Below are positions 54,017 to 62,968 of a stretch of DNA of 64,000 bases, in pieces; position 1 is the first letter of the stretch; each line of letters opens with the position of its first letter. The notes beneath the pieces were generated by a model. It was not told where the DNA came from and did not search any database. It was given only the letters and a program-made list of their open reading frames with translations. The stretch spans positions 558,001-622,000 of the forward strand of contig JBAOHI010000073.1 in NCBI GenBank assembly GCA_037045535.1, in the 5' to 3' direction. The stretch is from Competibacter_A sp037045535. Its GTDB lineage: Bacteria; Pseudomonadota; Gammaproteobacteria; Competibacterales; Competibacteraceae. A program made the position numbers and the translations under genes.

Positions 54017-54862
54017 ATGTCGGCGACCGATTCCAGGACGACCATCGGTTGGATTTCGATCCTCGGTCATGCCTCGCGGCAAGTCTGGTTGCAGCATCAA
54101 CTCTTTCTCAAGTTGCTGCGGCGCGATTTTGCCGAGCGTTATCGCGGTTCCTTTCTGGGAGCGACTTGGTCGCTGCTGCTACCCTTGTTGTCGTTATTGG
54201 TATTCACCTTCTTTTTCGGCGTGATCTTTAAGATGCGCTGGACCGGATGGGGTAATGGGTCGCTCAGCGATTTGGCGCTGATCCTGTTCGTTGGCATGGC
54301 ACTCTACAACTTTCTCGCCGAATGTCTCGGCCGTGCCCCCAGCTTGATCCTGGCCCACCAGAACTACGTCAAAAACGTCATTTTTCCCTTGGAAATGTTA
54401 CCGGCCGTCATGGTGACCTCCGCCCTGCTGACGCTGGGGGTCACTCTATCGGTGATTCTGCTGCTACAACTGACAATGGGCACGGGATTGACTTGGACGG
54501 TGTTACTACTACCAGTAATGGTGCTACCGCTGATTTTGTTCGTACTCGGATTGAGTTGGTTTCTGAGTTCGCTGGGCGTTTTCATCCGCGACATCCAACA
54601 ATTAACCGTGCCGCTGGTGCAACTCATGATGTTTATGAGCCCGGTGTTTTATCCGGTTAGCGCGTTGCCGGAGTCTGTTCGGCCCTGGCTCCTATTCAAT
54701 CCGCTAGCCTTAGTGATCGAGCAGACCCGGGGCATTGTCCTGTTTGGCTACTCTCCGGCCTGGATACCCTATCTATTGTGCTTAGGTGCGTCTTTGCTGG
54801 TGGCGTTGCTCGGCGCTTACTGGTTCGCTCGTACCCGCAAGGGTTTCGCCGATGTCTTGTGA
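54017..54862 (+). CDS. wzm: ABC-2 type polysaccharide export permease (Wzm-like)
   Basis: A 281-residue membrane protein with six hydrophobic segments. The N-terminal cytoplasmic part HQLFLKLLRRDFAERYRGSF and GATWSLLLPLLSLLVFTFFF are typical of O-antigen/teichoic acid exporters of the ABC-2 family. PVFYPVSALPESVRPWLLFN near the end is the usual signature. It overlaps the ATPase gene by 11 bp. The pair would move a finished, lipid-linked polysaccharide across the inner membrane. Confidence 0.9.
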   Translation: MSATDSRTTIGWISILGHASRQVWLQHQLFLKLLRRDFAERYRGSFLGATWSLLLPLLSLLVFTFFFGVIFKMRWTGWGNGSLSDLALILFVGMALYNFLAECLGRAPSLILAHQNYVKNVIFPLEMLPAVMVTSALLTLGVTLSVILLLQLTMGTGLTWTVLLLPVMVLPLILFVLGLSWFLSSLGVFIRDIQQLTVPLVQLMMFMSPVFYPVSALPESVRPWLLFNPLALVIEQTRGIVLFGYSPAWIPYLLCLGASLLVALLGAYWFARTRKGFADVL

Positions 54863-56255
54863 ACCTTTCAACACACCGCTCGATTCGGCGGATGTCGTGA
54901 TCGAGGTGCGTGAAGCGGGTAAGTGCTATCAGATTTACGAACGGCCCCAGGATCGCCTGAAACAGATGTTATGGCGCGGCCGTCGACGCTATTACCACGA
55001 ATTTTGGGCCTTGCAGAACGTGTCGTTTTCGGTCCAGCGTGGCGAAACCGTTGGCGTCATCGGTCGCAACGGCTCCGGTAAATCGACCCTGCTCAAGATG
55101 CTGTGTGGTACATTGGCACCGACCACGGGAACGTTGGCGGTACAGGGTCGGGTTGCGGCGCTGCTGGAACTCGGCACCGGTTTCAATCCAGAATTTACCG
55201 GACGCGAAAACGTCTATCTCAATGCCGCGATTCTCGGTCTCGGTGATGCGGAAATCGAGCGCTATCTGCCCGAGATTCTAGCATTTGCGGACATCGGTGA
55301 ATTCATCGATCAACCGGTTAAAACGTATTCCAGCGGGATGGCCGTGCGTCTCGCTTTCGCAGTTGCGGCCCATGTGCGAGCCGATGTCTTGGTCATCGAT
55401 GAAGCGCTGGCGGTTGGCGATGTTTTTTTCGTCCAGAAATGTATGCGATTCCTCCGCAGGTTTCAGCAAGAGGGCACGCTGTTCTTTGTCAGTCACGACA
55501 CCGGCTCGGTAGTCAATTTGTGTGATAGGGTGCTGTGGCTGGATCGCGGGCAAGTGCGTGAACTGGGACCGGCCAAGGAGGTTTGCGCGCATTACCTGGC
55601 CACTCTGCGCGAAGCTGAAATCGGCGTCAAATCCAGCATGCCGGAACGCCGAGCCGAATCCGGTACTCACCGTCATCCGGCTGACGTCGTGGATCGACGA
55701 TTGCCGTTTCTCAATCAGACCCCATTGCGCAACGATCTAGAATTATTCCAATTCCGTCCCGAAATTGGAGGTTATGGCACTGGGGCAATCCGGATTGAGG
55801 ACGCTCACTTCGAAGATGAGCAGGGGCATGTTTTGCAGTGGACTATCGGTGGCGAGCTGGTTACCTTGGTCGTCAACTCATGGGTACTCGCTGATGTTGA
55901 AAACCCGATCATCGGTTTTTTCATCAAGGATCGGCTCGGCCAAAACCTGTTCGGGGATAATACTTATCTGACCTATGCCGCCAATCCCCAACTACTGGTT
56001 GCCGGCCAACATCTGATCGCACGATTTACCTTCCGCATGCCAGTGCTGCCGGTCGGCGATTATTCAGTCGATATCGCAGCCGCTTCGGGTACGCAAGAGG
56101 ATCACATTACCCAGTGTTGGTGCGACGACGTGTTAGTTTTTAAATCTCACGCAAGCAGCGTACGCCAAGGTTATGGGCTAGTTGGGATACCCATGCTAGA
56201 CATTGAGCTGGTTGCTGCTTTTCCACAGGCACCGTCTTTCGTAGAAGCTCTTTGA
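54852..56255 (+). CDS. wzt: Polysaccharide ABC exporter ATPase with C-terminal glycan-binding domain (Wzt-like)
   Basis: A 467-residue protein. The nucleotide-binding domain has Walker A GVIGRNGSGKSTLLKMLCG, signature TYSSGMAVRLAFA, Walker B DVLVIDEALAVGD and the switch His (FVSHD). After about residue 300 comes a beta-rich Wzt C-terminal domain (GAIRIEDAHFEDEQGHVLQW, PIIGFFIKDRLGQNLFGDNT, LPVGDYSVDIAAASG), which in characterised O-antigen exporters recognises the capped chain end. A chain-capping enzyme, possibly the downstream methyltransferase, would fit this logic. The ATG at 54852 is used; the frame upstream lies inside wzm. Confidence 0.92.
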   Translation: MSCEPFNTPLDSADVVIEVREAGKCYQIYERPQDRLKQMLWRGRRRYYHEFWALQNVSFSVQRGETVGVIGRNGSGKSTLLKMLCGTLAPTTGTLAVQGRVAALLELGTGFNPEFTGRENVYLNAAILGLGDAEIERYLPEILAFADIGEFIDQPVKTYSSGMAVRLAFAVAAHVRADVLVIDEALAVGDVFFVQKCMRFLRRFQQEGTLFFVSHDTGSVVNLCDRVLWLDRGQVRELGPAKEVCAHYLATLREAEIGVKSSMPERRAESGTHRHPADVVDRRLPFLNQTPLRNDLELFQFRPEIGGYGTGAIRIEDAHFEDEQGHVLQWTIGGELVTLVVNSWVLADVENPIIGFFIKDRLGQNLFGDNTYLTYAANPQLLVAGQHLIARFTFRMPVLPVGDYSVDIAAASGTQEDHITQCWCDDVLVFKSHASSVRQGYGLVGIPMLDIELVAAFPQAPSFVEAL

Positions 56256-56328
56256 GTGGTCACCAAGCTAGGTTTCCATGTCTCGAAGATCATCCCTTAA
56301 GAATCCTAGTCCTTGAATAGGTCATTCC

Positions 56329-57099
56329 GTGCAAGAACCGGCGCATGAACATTTTGAGAAAGACCGTCGTTATCATGAGCGAATAGCTCAAGAATATGAC
56401 AACGTGGTAGTGTCGCCTCGCAAGATAACTAACGATATGCTGTTCAAGCAGTTTTCCAGATTTGTTAAACCAGGTCACAGAATGCTGGATATTGCCTGTG
56501 GAACAGGGCACATGACCATGCGGTTTGCCAACTTCTTTTCAGAAGTTACTGCGATAGATCACAGCAAAGCCATGCTGACCCAAGCACGTTACAAAGCTGC
56601 CAGCAAAAATTTTAAGCATATCAATTTCATCGAGCGAGATGTGTTGGCTTATCTGGCGGACGAAACTGAAGATCGCTTCGATTTCATCACTTGCGTTGGA
56701 TTCCTGCACCATTTACCGGCTGGTCAGATTCCAAATGTAATCACAAATATCTTCAAGCTGATGCGTCAATCGGGAATTTTTTTGTTATCAGAACCGATTA
56801 AAATTCAACAAGAAGCAACCCCTTCACTAATTCAGGAGTGGAATCGAAATTCTTTGGCTGCAAAGACCCGCTATTCCGCTCAAGCTGAAGAACCTGACGA
56901 GGAGCCTTTGGATTCCACATTTTTGATCGAGTGTGTTAGCAATGTCGGCTCACTGCTAAAAATACAACGCAATTTCGAAATCTTTCCCCATCATTCTCCG
57001 CCGAGCTACTGGGACAAGCTAACGATTAAGCTTATGAACAAAATTTATGGAAGAAAGGGCAATGTCATGACCATCGCCTCTAGAAAGATCCAAGGATAG
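56329..57099 (+). CDS. Class I SAM-dependent methyltransferase
   Basis: A 256-residue cytoplasmic methyltransferase. Motif I is MLDIACGTGHMTMRFA, followed by VTAIDHSKAMLTQAR and the motif IV region FDFITCVGFLHHLP. The start is GTG at 56329 with a poor ribosome binding site. The gene is noticeably richer in A+T than its neighbours, suggesting different ancestry. It stands after wzt. In some O-antigen systems a methyl group caps the chain and is read by Wzt, so that role is possible, but the substrate is not evident. Confidence 0.85.
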   Translation: MQEPAHEHFEKDRRYHERIAQEYDNVVVSPRKITNDMLFKQFSRFVKPGHRMLDIACGTGHMTMRFANFFSEVTAIDHSKAMLTQARYKAASKNFKHINFIERDVLAYLADETEDRFDFITCVGFLHHLPAGQIPNVITNIFKLMRQSGIFLLSEPIKIQQEATPSLIQEWNRNSLAAKTRYSAQAEEPDEEPLDSTFLIECVSNVGSLLKIQRNFEIFPHHSPPSYWDKLTIKLMNKIYGRKGNVMTIASRKIQG

Positions 57100-57137
57100 C
57101 GATCACAAGCGCGAATCGAGAACCGATCGGATGTCAT

Positions 57138-58031
57138 CTATCCCTTCATACCTCCTAGCATGATACCGGTGATGTAATATTTCTGTAGGACTACGAATAG
57201 CAGCATCACCGGCAACACGGTCAGCACCGAACCGGCCATCATCAGCTCGGTATCCTGAACATGCTCGCCCAGCAGGTTAGCCAGCGCTACAGGCAAGGTA
57301 TAGCGGGCGCTATCGGTCAGCACAATCAGTGGCCACATAAAATCGTTCCAAGCACCGAGAAAAGTGAAGATCGCAAGCGTGACCAGAATCGGCCGACAAA
57401 GCGGTAATATCAACGAGCGGTAAATGCGAAATTCGCCCGCACCGTCCATGCGCGCGGCGTCGAGCAAACTATCGGGGATGGCCAACAAGTACTGGCGGAT
57501 CAGAAAAATGCCGAAGATGCTTGCCATGCCGGGAATGATGACTCCCCAATAGGTATTAATCAGCCCGAACTGTTTCAGCAACAGGAACAAGGGTAGCATC
57601 GCCACCTGAGCGGGAATCACCATCGCGGCCAGTAAGCCCCGGAACAACCGGTCACGAAAGCGAAAACGAAACTTGGCAAAAGCGTAGCCAGCCATCGAAT
57701 TAACGAATAGGGCGATCAGGGTCACAATGCTGGCGAGTAAGGCACTGTTGAACAGGTAGCGAGCCAAATCGAGACGGGTAAACAGTGCCGCATAATGCTC
57801 GAAAGTGACAGCACTGGGCCACAGGCGTGGCGGGTAGCTGTTAGCTTCGCCGGGCGGCATCAGCGAAGCCACTAACATCCATAGCAAAGGCAACAGCGTC
57901 AGCGCTGCGCCGAATAATAGAAGGCCGTACCACAGCAGAATTAGAAAAAACCAACGTACTCGACGGACAGCCAAAGGCCATCGAGGTGCCGATGCGAGGT
58001 CGCTGGTACGAAGGGGCAACATCGAAGGCAT
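57138..58031 (-). CDS. Sugar ABC transporter permease (MalG-like)
   Basis: About 297 residues with six membrane segments, of the MalG/CUT1 permease group. The EAA loop that contacts the ATPase is visible (PDSLLDAARMDGAGEFRIYR, then LILPLCRPILVTLAIFTFLG). The typical end YYITGIMLGGMKG is present. The frame is open to an ATG at 58100, but that adds about 23 unlike residues; 58031 or 58022 is more likely. No partner permease, ATPase or binding protein is beside it: the next feature upstream is a tRNA. It converges on the methyltransferase gene. Confidence 0.85.
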   Translation of the reverse strand: MPSMLPLRTSDLASAPRWPLAVRRVRWFFLILLWYGLLLFGAALTLLPLLWMLVASLMPPGEANSYPPRLWPSAVTFEHYAALFTRLDLARYLFNSALLASIVTLIALFVNSMAGYAFAKFRFRFRDRLFRGLLAAMVIPAQVAMLPLFLLLKQFGLINTYWGVIIPGMASIFGIFLIRQYLLAIPDSLLDAARMDGAGEFRIYRSLILPLCRPILVTLAIFTFLGAWNDFMWPLIVLTDSARYTLPVALANLLGEHVQDTELMMAGSVLTVLPVMLLFVVLQKYYITGIMLGGMKG

Positions 58032-58176
58032 TAAGCTCGGTATGGCGATTTCCCCCCGGTAATCACTACGCTGGTTCAGTCGCTGAGACCCTTCTACCAT
58101 CGGTAACGCGACGGTACCGATCCTGGGAACACGGAGCGGACGCTATTGGTGCCGGGGATGAGGTCTCAAGCATACG

Positions 58177-58208
58177 AAAAAGGCCTGGGCGCTCGCACCC
58201 CTGAGCCT
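58177..58208 (-). terminator. Terminator downstream of tRNA-Arg
   Basis: On the minus strand, AGGC-tca-GGGGTGCGAGCGCCC-AGGCCTTTTT folds into a two-part hairpin (AGGC/GCCT outside, GGGTG/CGCCC inside) followed by five T. It begins about 10 bases after the tRNA-Arg 3' end. Confidence 0.65.
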
Positions 58209-58218
58209 CGATCAAAGT

Positions 58219-58295
58219 TGGCGCGCCCGGAGAGATTCGAACTCCCGACCCCCTAGTTCGTAGCCAGGTACTCTATCCAACTGAGCTACGGGCGC
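58219..58295 (-). tRNA. tRNA-Arg (anticodon ACG)
   Basis: A 77-nt cloverleaf including an encoded CCA end. The acceptor arm GCGCCCG pairs with CGGGCGC, the D-arm is GCTC-AGTTGGATA-GAGT, the anticodon arm is CCTGG-CTACGAA-CTAGG with ACG at the centre, and the T-arm has GGGAG-TTCGAAT-CTCTC. It lies 69 bp downstream of tRNA-Ser in the same direction. Confidence 0.97.
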
Positions 58296-58364
58296 ATCGA
58301 TTGGGACTGCGGATTATGCGGGCCGATTTCGTTATCGTCAACCCCGCATATTCTAGCGATAAAT

Positions 58365-58458
58365 TGGCGGAGAGAGAGGGATTCGAACCCTCGATGGAGT
58401 TTTATGTCCCCATACTCCCTTAGCAGGGGAGCGCCTTCAGCCGCTCGGCCATCTCTCC
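58365..58458 (-). tRNA. tRNA-Ser (anticodon GCT)
   Basis: A 94-nt type II tRNA with an encoded CCA end. The acceptor starts GGAGAGA, the anticodon arm is CTCCC-CTGCTAA-GGGAG with GCT, and there is a long variable arm (TATGGGGACATAAAACTCCATC). The T-arm is GAGGG-TTCGAAT-CCCTC. Its place between csrA and tRNA-Arg is the common gammaproteobacterial arrangement. Confidence 0.97.
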
Positions 58459-58533
58459 AGCGAATGCCCGACGAACAAACGCCGTAAGCGTCTAAGGATA
58501 CCGCCTAGGACCGCCGAGGTAAAGCCCTTCAGT

Positions 58534-58740
58534 TCAAGTCTCAGATGGGGAACCATTACCGGAAGTGGCGCTATCTTGCTCGCGTTTGATCCGTTCGTAG
58601 ATTTCCTCGCGATGTACCGCAATATCCTTGGGCGCATTAACCCCGATGCGGACCTGATTCCCCTTTACGCCCAGCACAGTGACGGTTACCTCGTCACCGA
58701 TCATCAATGTCTCTCCAACTCTGCGCGTCAAAATCAACAT
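58534..58740 (-). CDS. csrA: Carbon storage regulator CsrA
   Basis: A 68-residue RNA-binding dimer that controls translation of carbon storage, motility and biofilm genes by binding GGA motifs. The N-terminus MLILTRRVGETLMIGDEVTV and RIGVNAPKDIAVHREEIYER are nearly those of E. coli CsrA, including the RNA-contacting Arg44-equivalent in VHREEI. The C-terminal tail is a few residues longer. It follows lysC. Confidence 0.97.
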   Translation of the reverse strand: MLILTRRVGETLMIGDEVTVTVLGVKGNQVRIGVNAPKDIAVHREEIYERIKREQDSATSGNGSPSET

Positions 58741-58854
58741 ATCAAGCTACTCCGTGTTCTCCATCAAAAAGCATCGGATCTTTCGCGGCTTTTGAATTTC
58801 CGCGTTAGTAATTGACGATTGCACCATTCATGCCAACGGTTCGGAATGCTGCGC

Positions 58855-60087
58855 TCATGCAACTTTATCGAGTTCGAACGCTTCGTGCAAAGCACGAACC
58901 CCCAGCTCGAGGTATTTCTCATCGACCACTACCGAAATCTTGATCTCGGAGGTTGAAATCATGCGAATATTGATGCCTTCTTTCGCCAGCGCCTGAAACA
59001 TCCGACTCGCGACACCGGCGTGGGAACGCATACCGATACCGACCAAGGACAACTTGGCGATCTTGTTATCGCCCGATACTTCACGAGCGTTCAGTTGTAG
59101 CGTGCGTTCCCGCAAAATTTCCAGCGTGCGCTCGTAGTCGTTACGATGCACGGTGAAGGTGAAATCGGTCGTGCCATCGCGCCCGATGTTCTGAATGATC
59201 ATATCCACTTCGATGTTGGCGTCGGAGACCGGCCCGAGGATGTTAAAGGCGATGCCCGGTCGATCGGGCACGCCAAGTACGGTGATTTTTGCTTCGTCGC
59301 GATTGAACGCGATACCGGAAATTACCGCTTTCTCCAAGGATTCCACCTCGAACGCTTCCTCTAAAGTGATCAGCGTGCCCGGACCTTCCTGAAAGGTAGA
59401 GAGCACACGTAATGGGACATTATGTTTGCCCGCAAATTCCACCGAACGGATTTGCAATACCTTAGAACCCAGGCTGGCCATCTCCAACATCTCCTCAAAG
59501 GTGATGCGATCTAGCCGGCGGGCATCGGGAACCACGCGCGGATCGGTGGTGTAAACTCCGTCCACATCGGTATAAATCTGGCACTCATCGGCTCCCAGCG
59601 CGGCGGCAAGCGCGACGCCAGTCGTGTCAGAGCCGCCTCGGCCCAGCGTGGTAATGTTGCCTTCCTCGTCCACGCCCTGAAAGCCGGCGACCACCACGAC
59701 CCGTCCGGCATCGAGATCAGCGCGCATCGCATCGATCTCCACATCCTGGATGCGGGCCTTGTTGAAGGCATTATCAGTGAGGATACGGACTTGCCCACCG
59801 GTATAGGAGCGCGCTGAGCAACCGCGTTTCTCCAGGGCGATGCATAACAGTGCAATCGTGACTTGCTCGCCAGTAGCGAGCAGCACGTCCAGCTCGCGCG
59901 GGTGAGGGCGAGGCGCAATGCCTTTGGCCAGACCGATCAAGCGGTCGGTTTCGCCACTCATGGCCGATACCACCACCACTACGCCGTAGCCACGCTCGCA
60001 CCAGCCGATCACTTTTTCCGCAACATTCTCAATACGCTCGATGTTGCCTACCGAGGTTCCGCCATACTTTTGCACAATTAGCGACAT
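58855..60087 (-). CDS. lysC: Aspartate kinase LysC
   Basis: A 410-residue enzyme phosphorylating aspartate, the first step to lysine, threonine and methionine. The N-terminal kinase domain begins MSLIVQKYGGTSVGNIERI and has GRGGSDTTGVALAAALGADE and TDVDGVYTTDPR. Two C-terminal ACT domains (ITVLGVPDRPGIAFNILGPV; LSLVGIGMRSHAGVASRMFQ) would bind the feedback amino acid. This size is the monofunctional class also known in Pseudomonas, in which an internal start can yield a separate regulatory subunit. It lies between alaS and csrA. Confidence 0.96.
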   Translation of the reverse strand: MSLIVQKYGGTSVGNIERIENVAEKVIGWCERGYGVVVVVSAMSGETDRLIGLAKGIAPRPHPRELDVLLATGEQVTIALLCIALEKRGCSARSYTGGQVRILTDNAFNKARIQDVEIDAMRADLDAGRVVVVAGFQGVDEEGNITTLGRGGSDTTGVALAAALGADECQIYTDVDGVYTTDPRVVPDARRLDRITFEEMLEMASLGSKVLQIRSVEFAGKHNVPLRVLSTFQEGPGTLITLEEAFEVESLEKAVISGIAFNRDEAKITVLGVPDRPGIAFNILGPVSDANIEVDMIIQNIGRDGTTDFTFTVHRNDYERTLEILRERTLQLNAREVSGDNKIAKLSLVGIGMRSHAGVASRMFQALAKEGINIRMISTSEIKISVVVDEKYLELGVRALHEAFELDKVA

Positions 60088-60125
60088 AGCATCCCTACGA
60101 AATTCGATTTAAACCTTGCCCGTTA

Positions 60126-60186
60126 CCTGAAGAGTCAGGAACGTCAAACAAACGATAAGTATAACAGAAAAATGAGCAACCATCAA
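60126..60186 (-). promoter_or_regulatory. Probable lysC promoter and leader hairpin
   Basis: On the minus strand TTGATG (60181-60186), 17 bp, TATACT (60158-60163) form a good sigma-70 promoter about 70 bp before the lysC ATG. A small inverted repeat CCTGA-agag-TCAGG (60126-60139) lies in the leader. It is too small for a lysine riboswitch. The rest of the 219-base gap between lysC and alaS shows nothing else. Confidence 0.55.
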
Positions 60187-60306
60187 AAGATATTCATACT
60201 GCGTTGCGGCAATGCTTGTACTTGATACAAGCCAGAAATTGCAAAGTCAGTTGGACGTTACGAAATGGGAAGCTAAGACTGATTGAACCAATCCCTCGGG
60301 TGAAAC

Positions 60307-62938
60307 TCAAGCAAGCCGATCACGGACCCATTCCGCAACTGAGCGCAGGGCAACGTCCAATTTAGTGGGATCGGTGCCGCCGGCCTGAGCCAGGTCAGGC
60401 CGGCCGCCACCCTTGCCGCCGACCTGCTCGGCAACGGCGTTCACCAGATCACCGGCCTTGATCCGCCGAGTTTCCGCTGAGGTTACGCCTGCCACCAAGC
60501 GAACCTTGCCCTCCTCGACCGTGGCCAACACCACTGCCGCCGCTTTGAGCTGATCCTTATAACGGTCTACCGCCTCACGCAGAGCCTTGGCATCTACTCC
60601 GTCCAATCGGGCAGCTAACACTTTGATGCCGTCGATCTGCACCGCTTGGCTCAGCAAATCGGCGCCTTGGCCGCTCACCAGTCGCCCTTTGAGCTGTTCG
60701 ATTTCCTTTTCCAACTGCCGGCTACGCTCGATCAATTGCCGGAGCTTATCGGGGAAATTGTCGCGGTCACCCTTGACCAGATGCGCGGCTTGGCGAGCGC
60801 GTTCCTGAAGTGCAGCGACAAAATCGAGCGCCTTGTCGCCAGTGACCGCCTCGATGCGGCGCACTCCAGCGGCCACTCCACTTTCCGATACGATTTTAAA
60901 CAGACCGATATCGCCGACCCGCCGGACGTGGGTACCACCACACAGTTCGGTGGAGAATTCGCCCATCCGTAACACCCGCACCTTGTCACCGTACTTCTCG
61001 CCAAATAGCGCCATCGCGCCGGCAGCAATCGCTTCATCGGGCGCCATGATGGTGGTTTCCACCACGACGTTACCGCGAATCTGAGCATTGACGATGCGCT
61101 CGACGGTCTCGATCTGCTCGGCGGTCAGGGGTTCGAAGTGGGAAAAGTCGAAGCGCAGCCGCTGCGGATCGACCAGCGAACCCTTTTGGGTGACGTGTGT
61201 GCCCAACACTCTGACGCAACGCCGCATGCAGCAAATGGGTTGCAGAGTGATGAAGAGCGGTTGCCTGGCGTTTGAGCAGCATCCACTTGCGCCGGCATAC
61301 CGTGGCACCGCGTCGCAACTGGCCCTGCTTCAACACGCCGACGTGGGCGAAAACGCCTTCGCCCCGTTTTTGAGTATCGTGAACCTCGAATTCCAGTCCA
61401 TCGGTCCGCAGCCAGCCGGTATCGCCGACCTGACCGCCCGATTCGGCGTAGAACGGGGTGTGATCTAAAACCACCACACCCTCATCATCGGTGTTCAGTT
61501 CCTCGACCGCTTGGCCGCCACAGAACAGCGCCACCACGGTGGCCTCCTCCTCCAGGCGGTCGTAACCGTGAAAGTCGGTACGGCCCTCGATGCCGAGGTC
61601 GGTGGTCTGGCGCAAACCGAACTGGCTGTGAGCCCGGGCACGCTCTCGCTGCGCTGCCATTTCTCGCTCGAAACCGGCATCGTCCACCTGCAAACCGCGT
61701 TCGCGGGCGATGTCAGCGGTCAAATCGACCGGAAAGCCGTAGGTATCGTAAAGCTTGAACACCGTCTCGCCGGGGATAATCGTGCCAGATAAGCGGGCGA
61801 TACCCTCTTCCAACAAGCGCATGCCGTTGGATAACGTTTCGGCAAAACGCTCCTCTTCCTGCTGGATGACGCGGGTCACTTGTTCGGCGGCGCTGACCAG
61901 CTCGGGGTAGGCCGCACCCATCTCCGCCACCAGTGGCGCGACCAACTTGTAGAAAAAGCTGCCTTCGACACCCAACTTATGGCCGTGGCGGATGGCGCGA
62001 CGCATGATCCGCCGCAGCACGTAGCCGCGCCCCTCGTTGGAGGGCAACACACCGTCCGCGATCAGAAAGGCGGTGGCACGGATGTGATCGGCGATCACTC
62101 GCAGCGAGCTGGAGTGCAAATCGGCCGCGCCGGTCGCTTCGGCAGCGGCCCGGATCAGGTTCTGGAACAGATCGATCTCGTAGTTGCTGTGGACGCCCTG
62201 CATCACCGCTGCCAGCCGCTCCAGCCCCATGCCGGTATCCACCGAGGGCTTGGGCAACGGCGTCAGGGTGCCATCGGCGCTCCGATCAAACTGCATGAAC
62301 ACCAGGTTCCAAATTTCGATGTAGCGATCGCCGTCGGCGTCGGCCGTACCGGGCGGACCGCCGGCGACTTCCGGGCCGTGATCGTAAAAGATTTCCGAGC
62401 AGGGTCCGCAGGGGCCGGTGTCGCCCATCGCCCAGAAATTGTCGCTCTCATAGCGCTTGCCACCGAGCTTGTCGCCGATACGAGCGATGCGCGCTCTCGG
62501 CACCCCGATTTCGTCGGCCCAGACCTGATAAGCCTCGTCGTCGGTCTCGTAGACCGTGACCCACAACTTGTCCGCCGGCATCTTCAAGACGCGGGTCAGG
62601 AACTCCCAGCCGAAGCGGATGGCCTCGCGCTTGAAATAATCGCCGAAGCTGAAATTACCCAGCATCTCGAAGAAGGTATGATGGCGGGCGGTGTAGCCAA
62701 CGTTTTCCAGGTCGTTGTGCTTGCCCCCGGCTCTTACGCAACGCTGCGCGGTGGTGGCGCGGCGATAGGGACGATGTTCGCGACCGGTGAACACGTCCTT
62801 GAACTGCACCATACCGGCGTTGGTGAACAACAGCGTGGTGTCGTTGATCGGAACCAGCGGACTGCTGGCCACCACCTCGTGGCCGTGATCGCGGAAATAA
62901 TCGAGGAAGAGCTTGCGGAGTTCGGCGCTGCTGGTCAT
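60307..62938 (-). CDS. alaS: Alanyl-tRNA synthetase AlaS, frameshifted in the current sequence
   Basis: Charges tRNA-Ala. The catalytic part (MTSSAELRKLFLDYFRDHGH, FTNAGMVQFKDVFTG, DTGPCGPCSEI) and the editing domain motif HSATHLLHAALR lie in one frame. The other half of the editing site (VLGTHVTQKGSLVDPQRLRF, FSTELCGGTHVRRVGDIGLF) and the C-terminal C-Ala domain (GGKGGGRPDLAQAGGTDPTK) lie in the next. The frames switch at about 61210, where one extra base separates CAG from GTG. Joined, the protein has about 877 residues, the normal size. As alaS is indispensable and no second copy is visible, a sequence error is the likely cause. Confidence 0.93.
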
Positions 62939-62968
62939 AGTCGTGTTCAGCTCGATTTTGAATTCGGG

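Noticed and set aside
58219..58458. tRNA genes as attachment sites of an integrated element
   Set aside because: No integrase gene and no repeated 3' tRNA end was seen within the window.
60088..60306. Lysine riboswitch upstream of lysC
   Set aside because: The leader between promoter and start is only about 70 nt with one 5-bp hairpin, far too short for the lysine aptamer.
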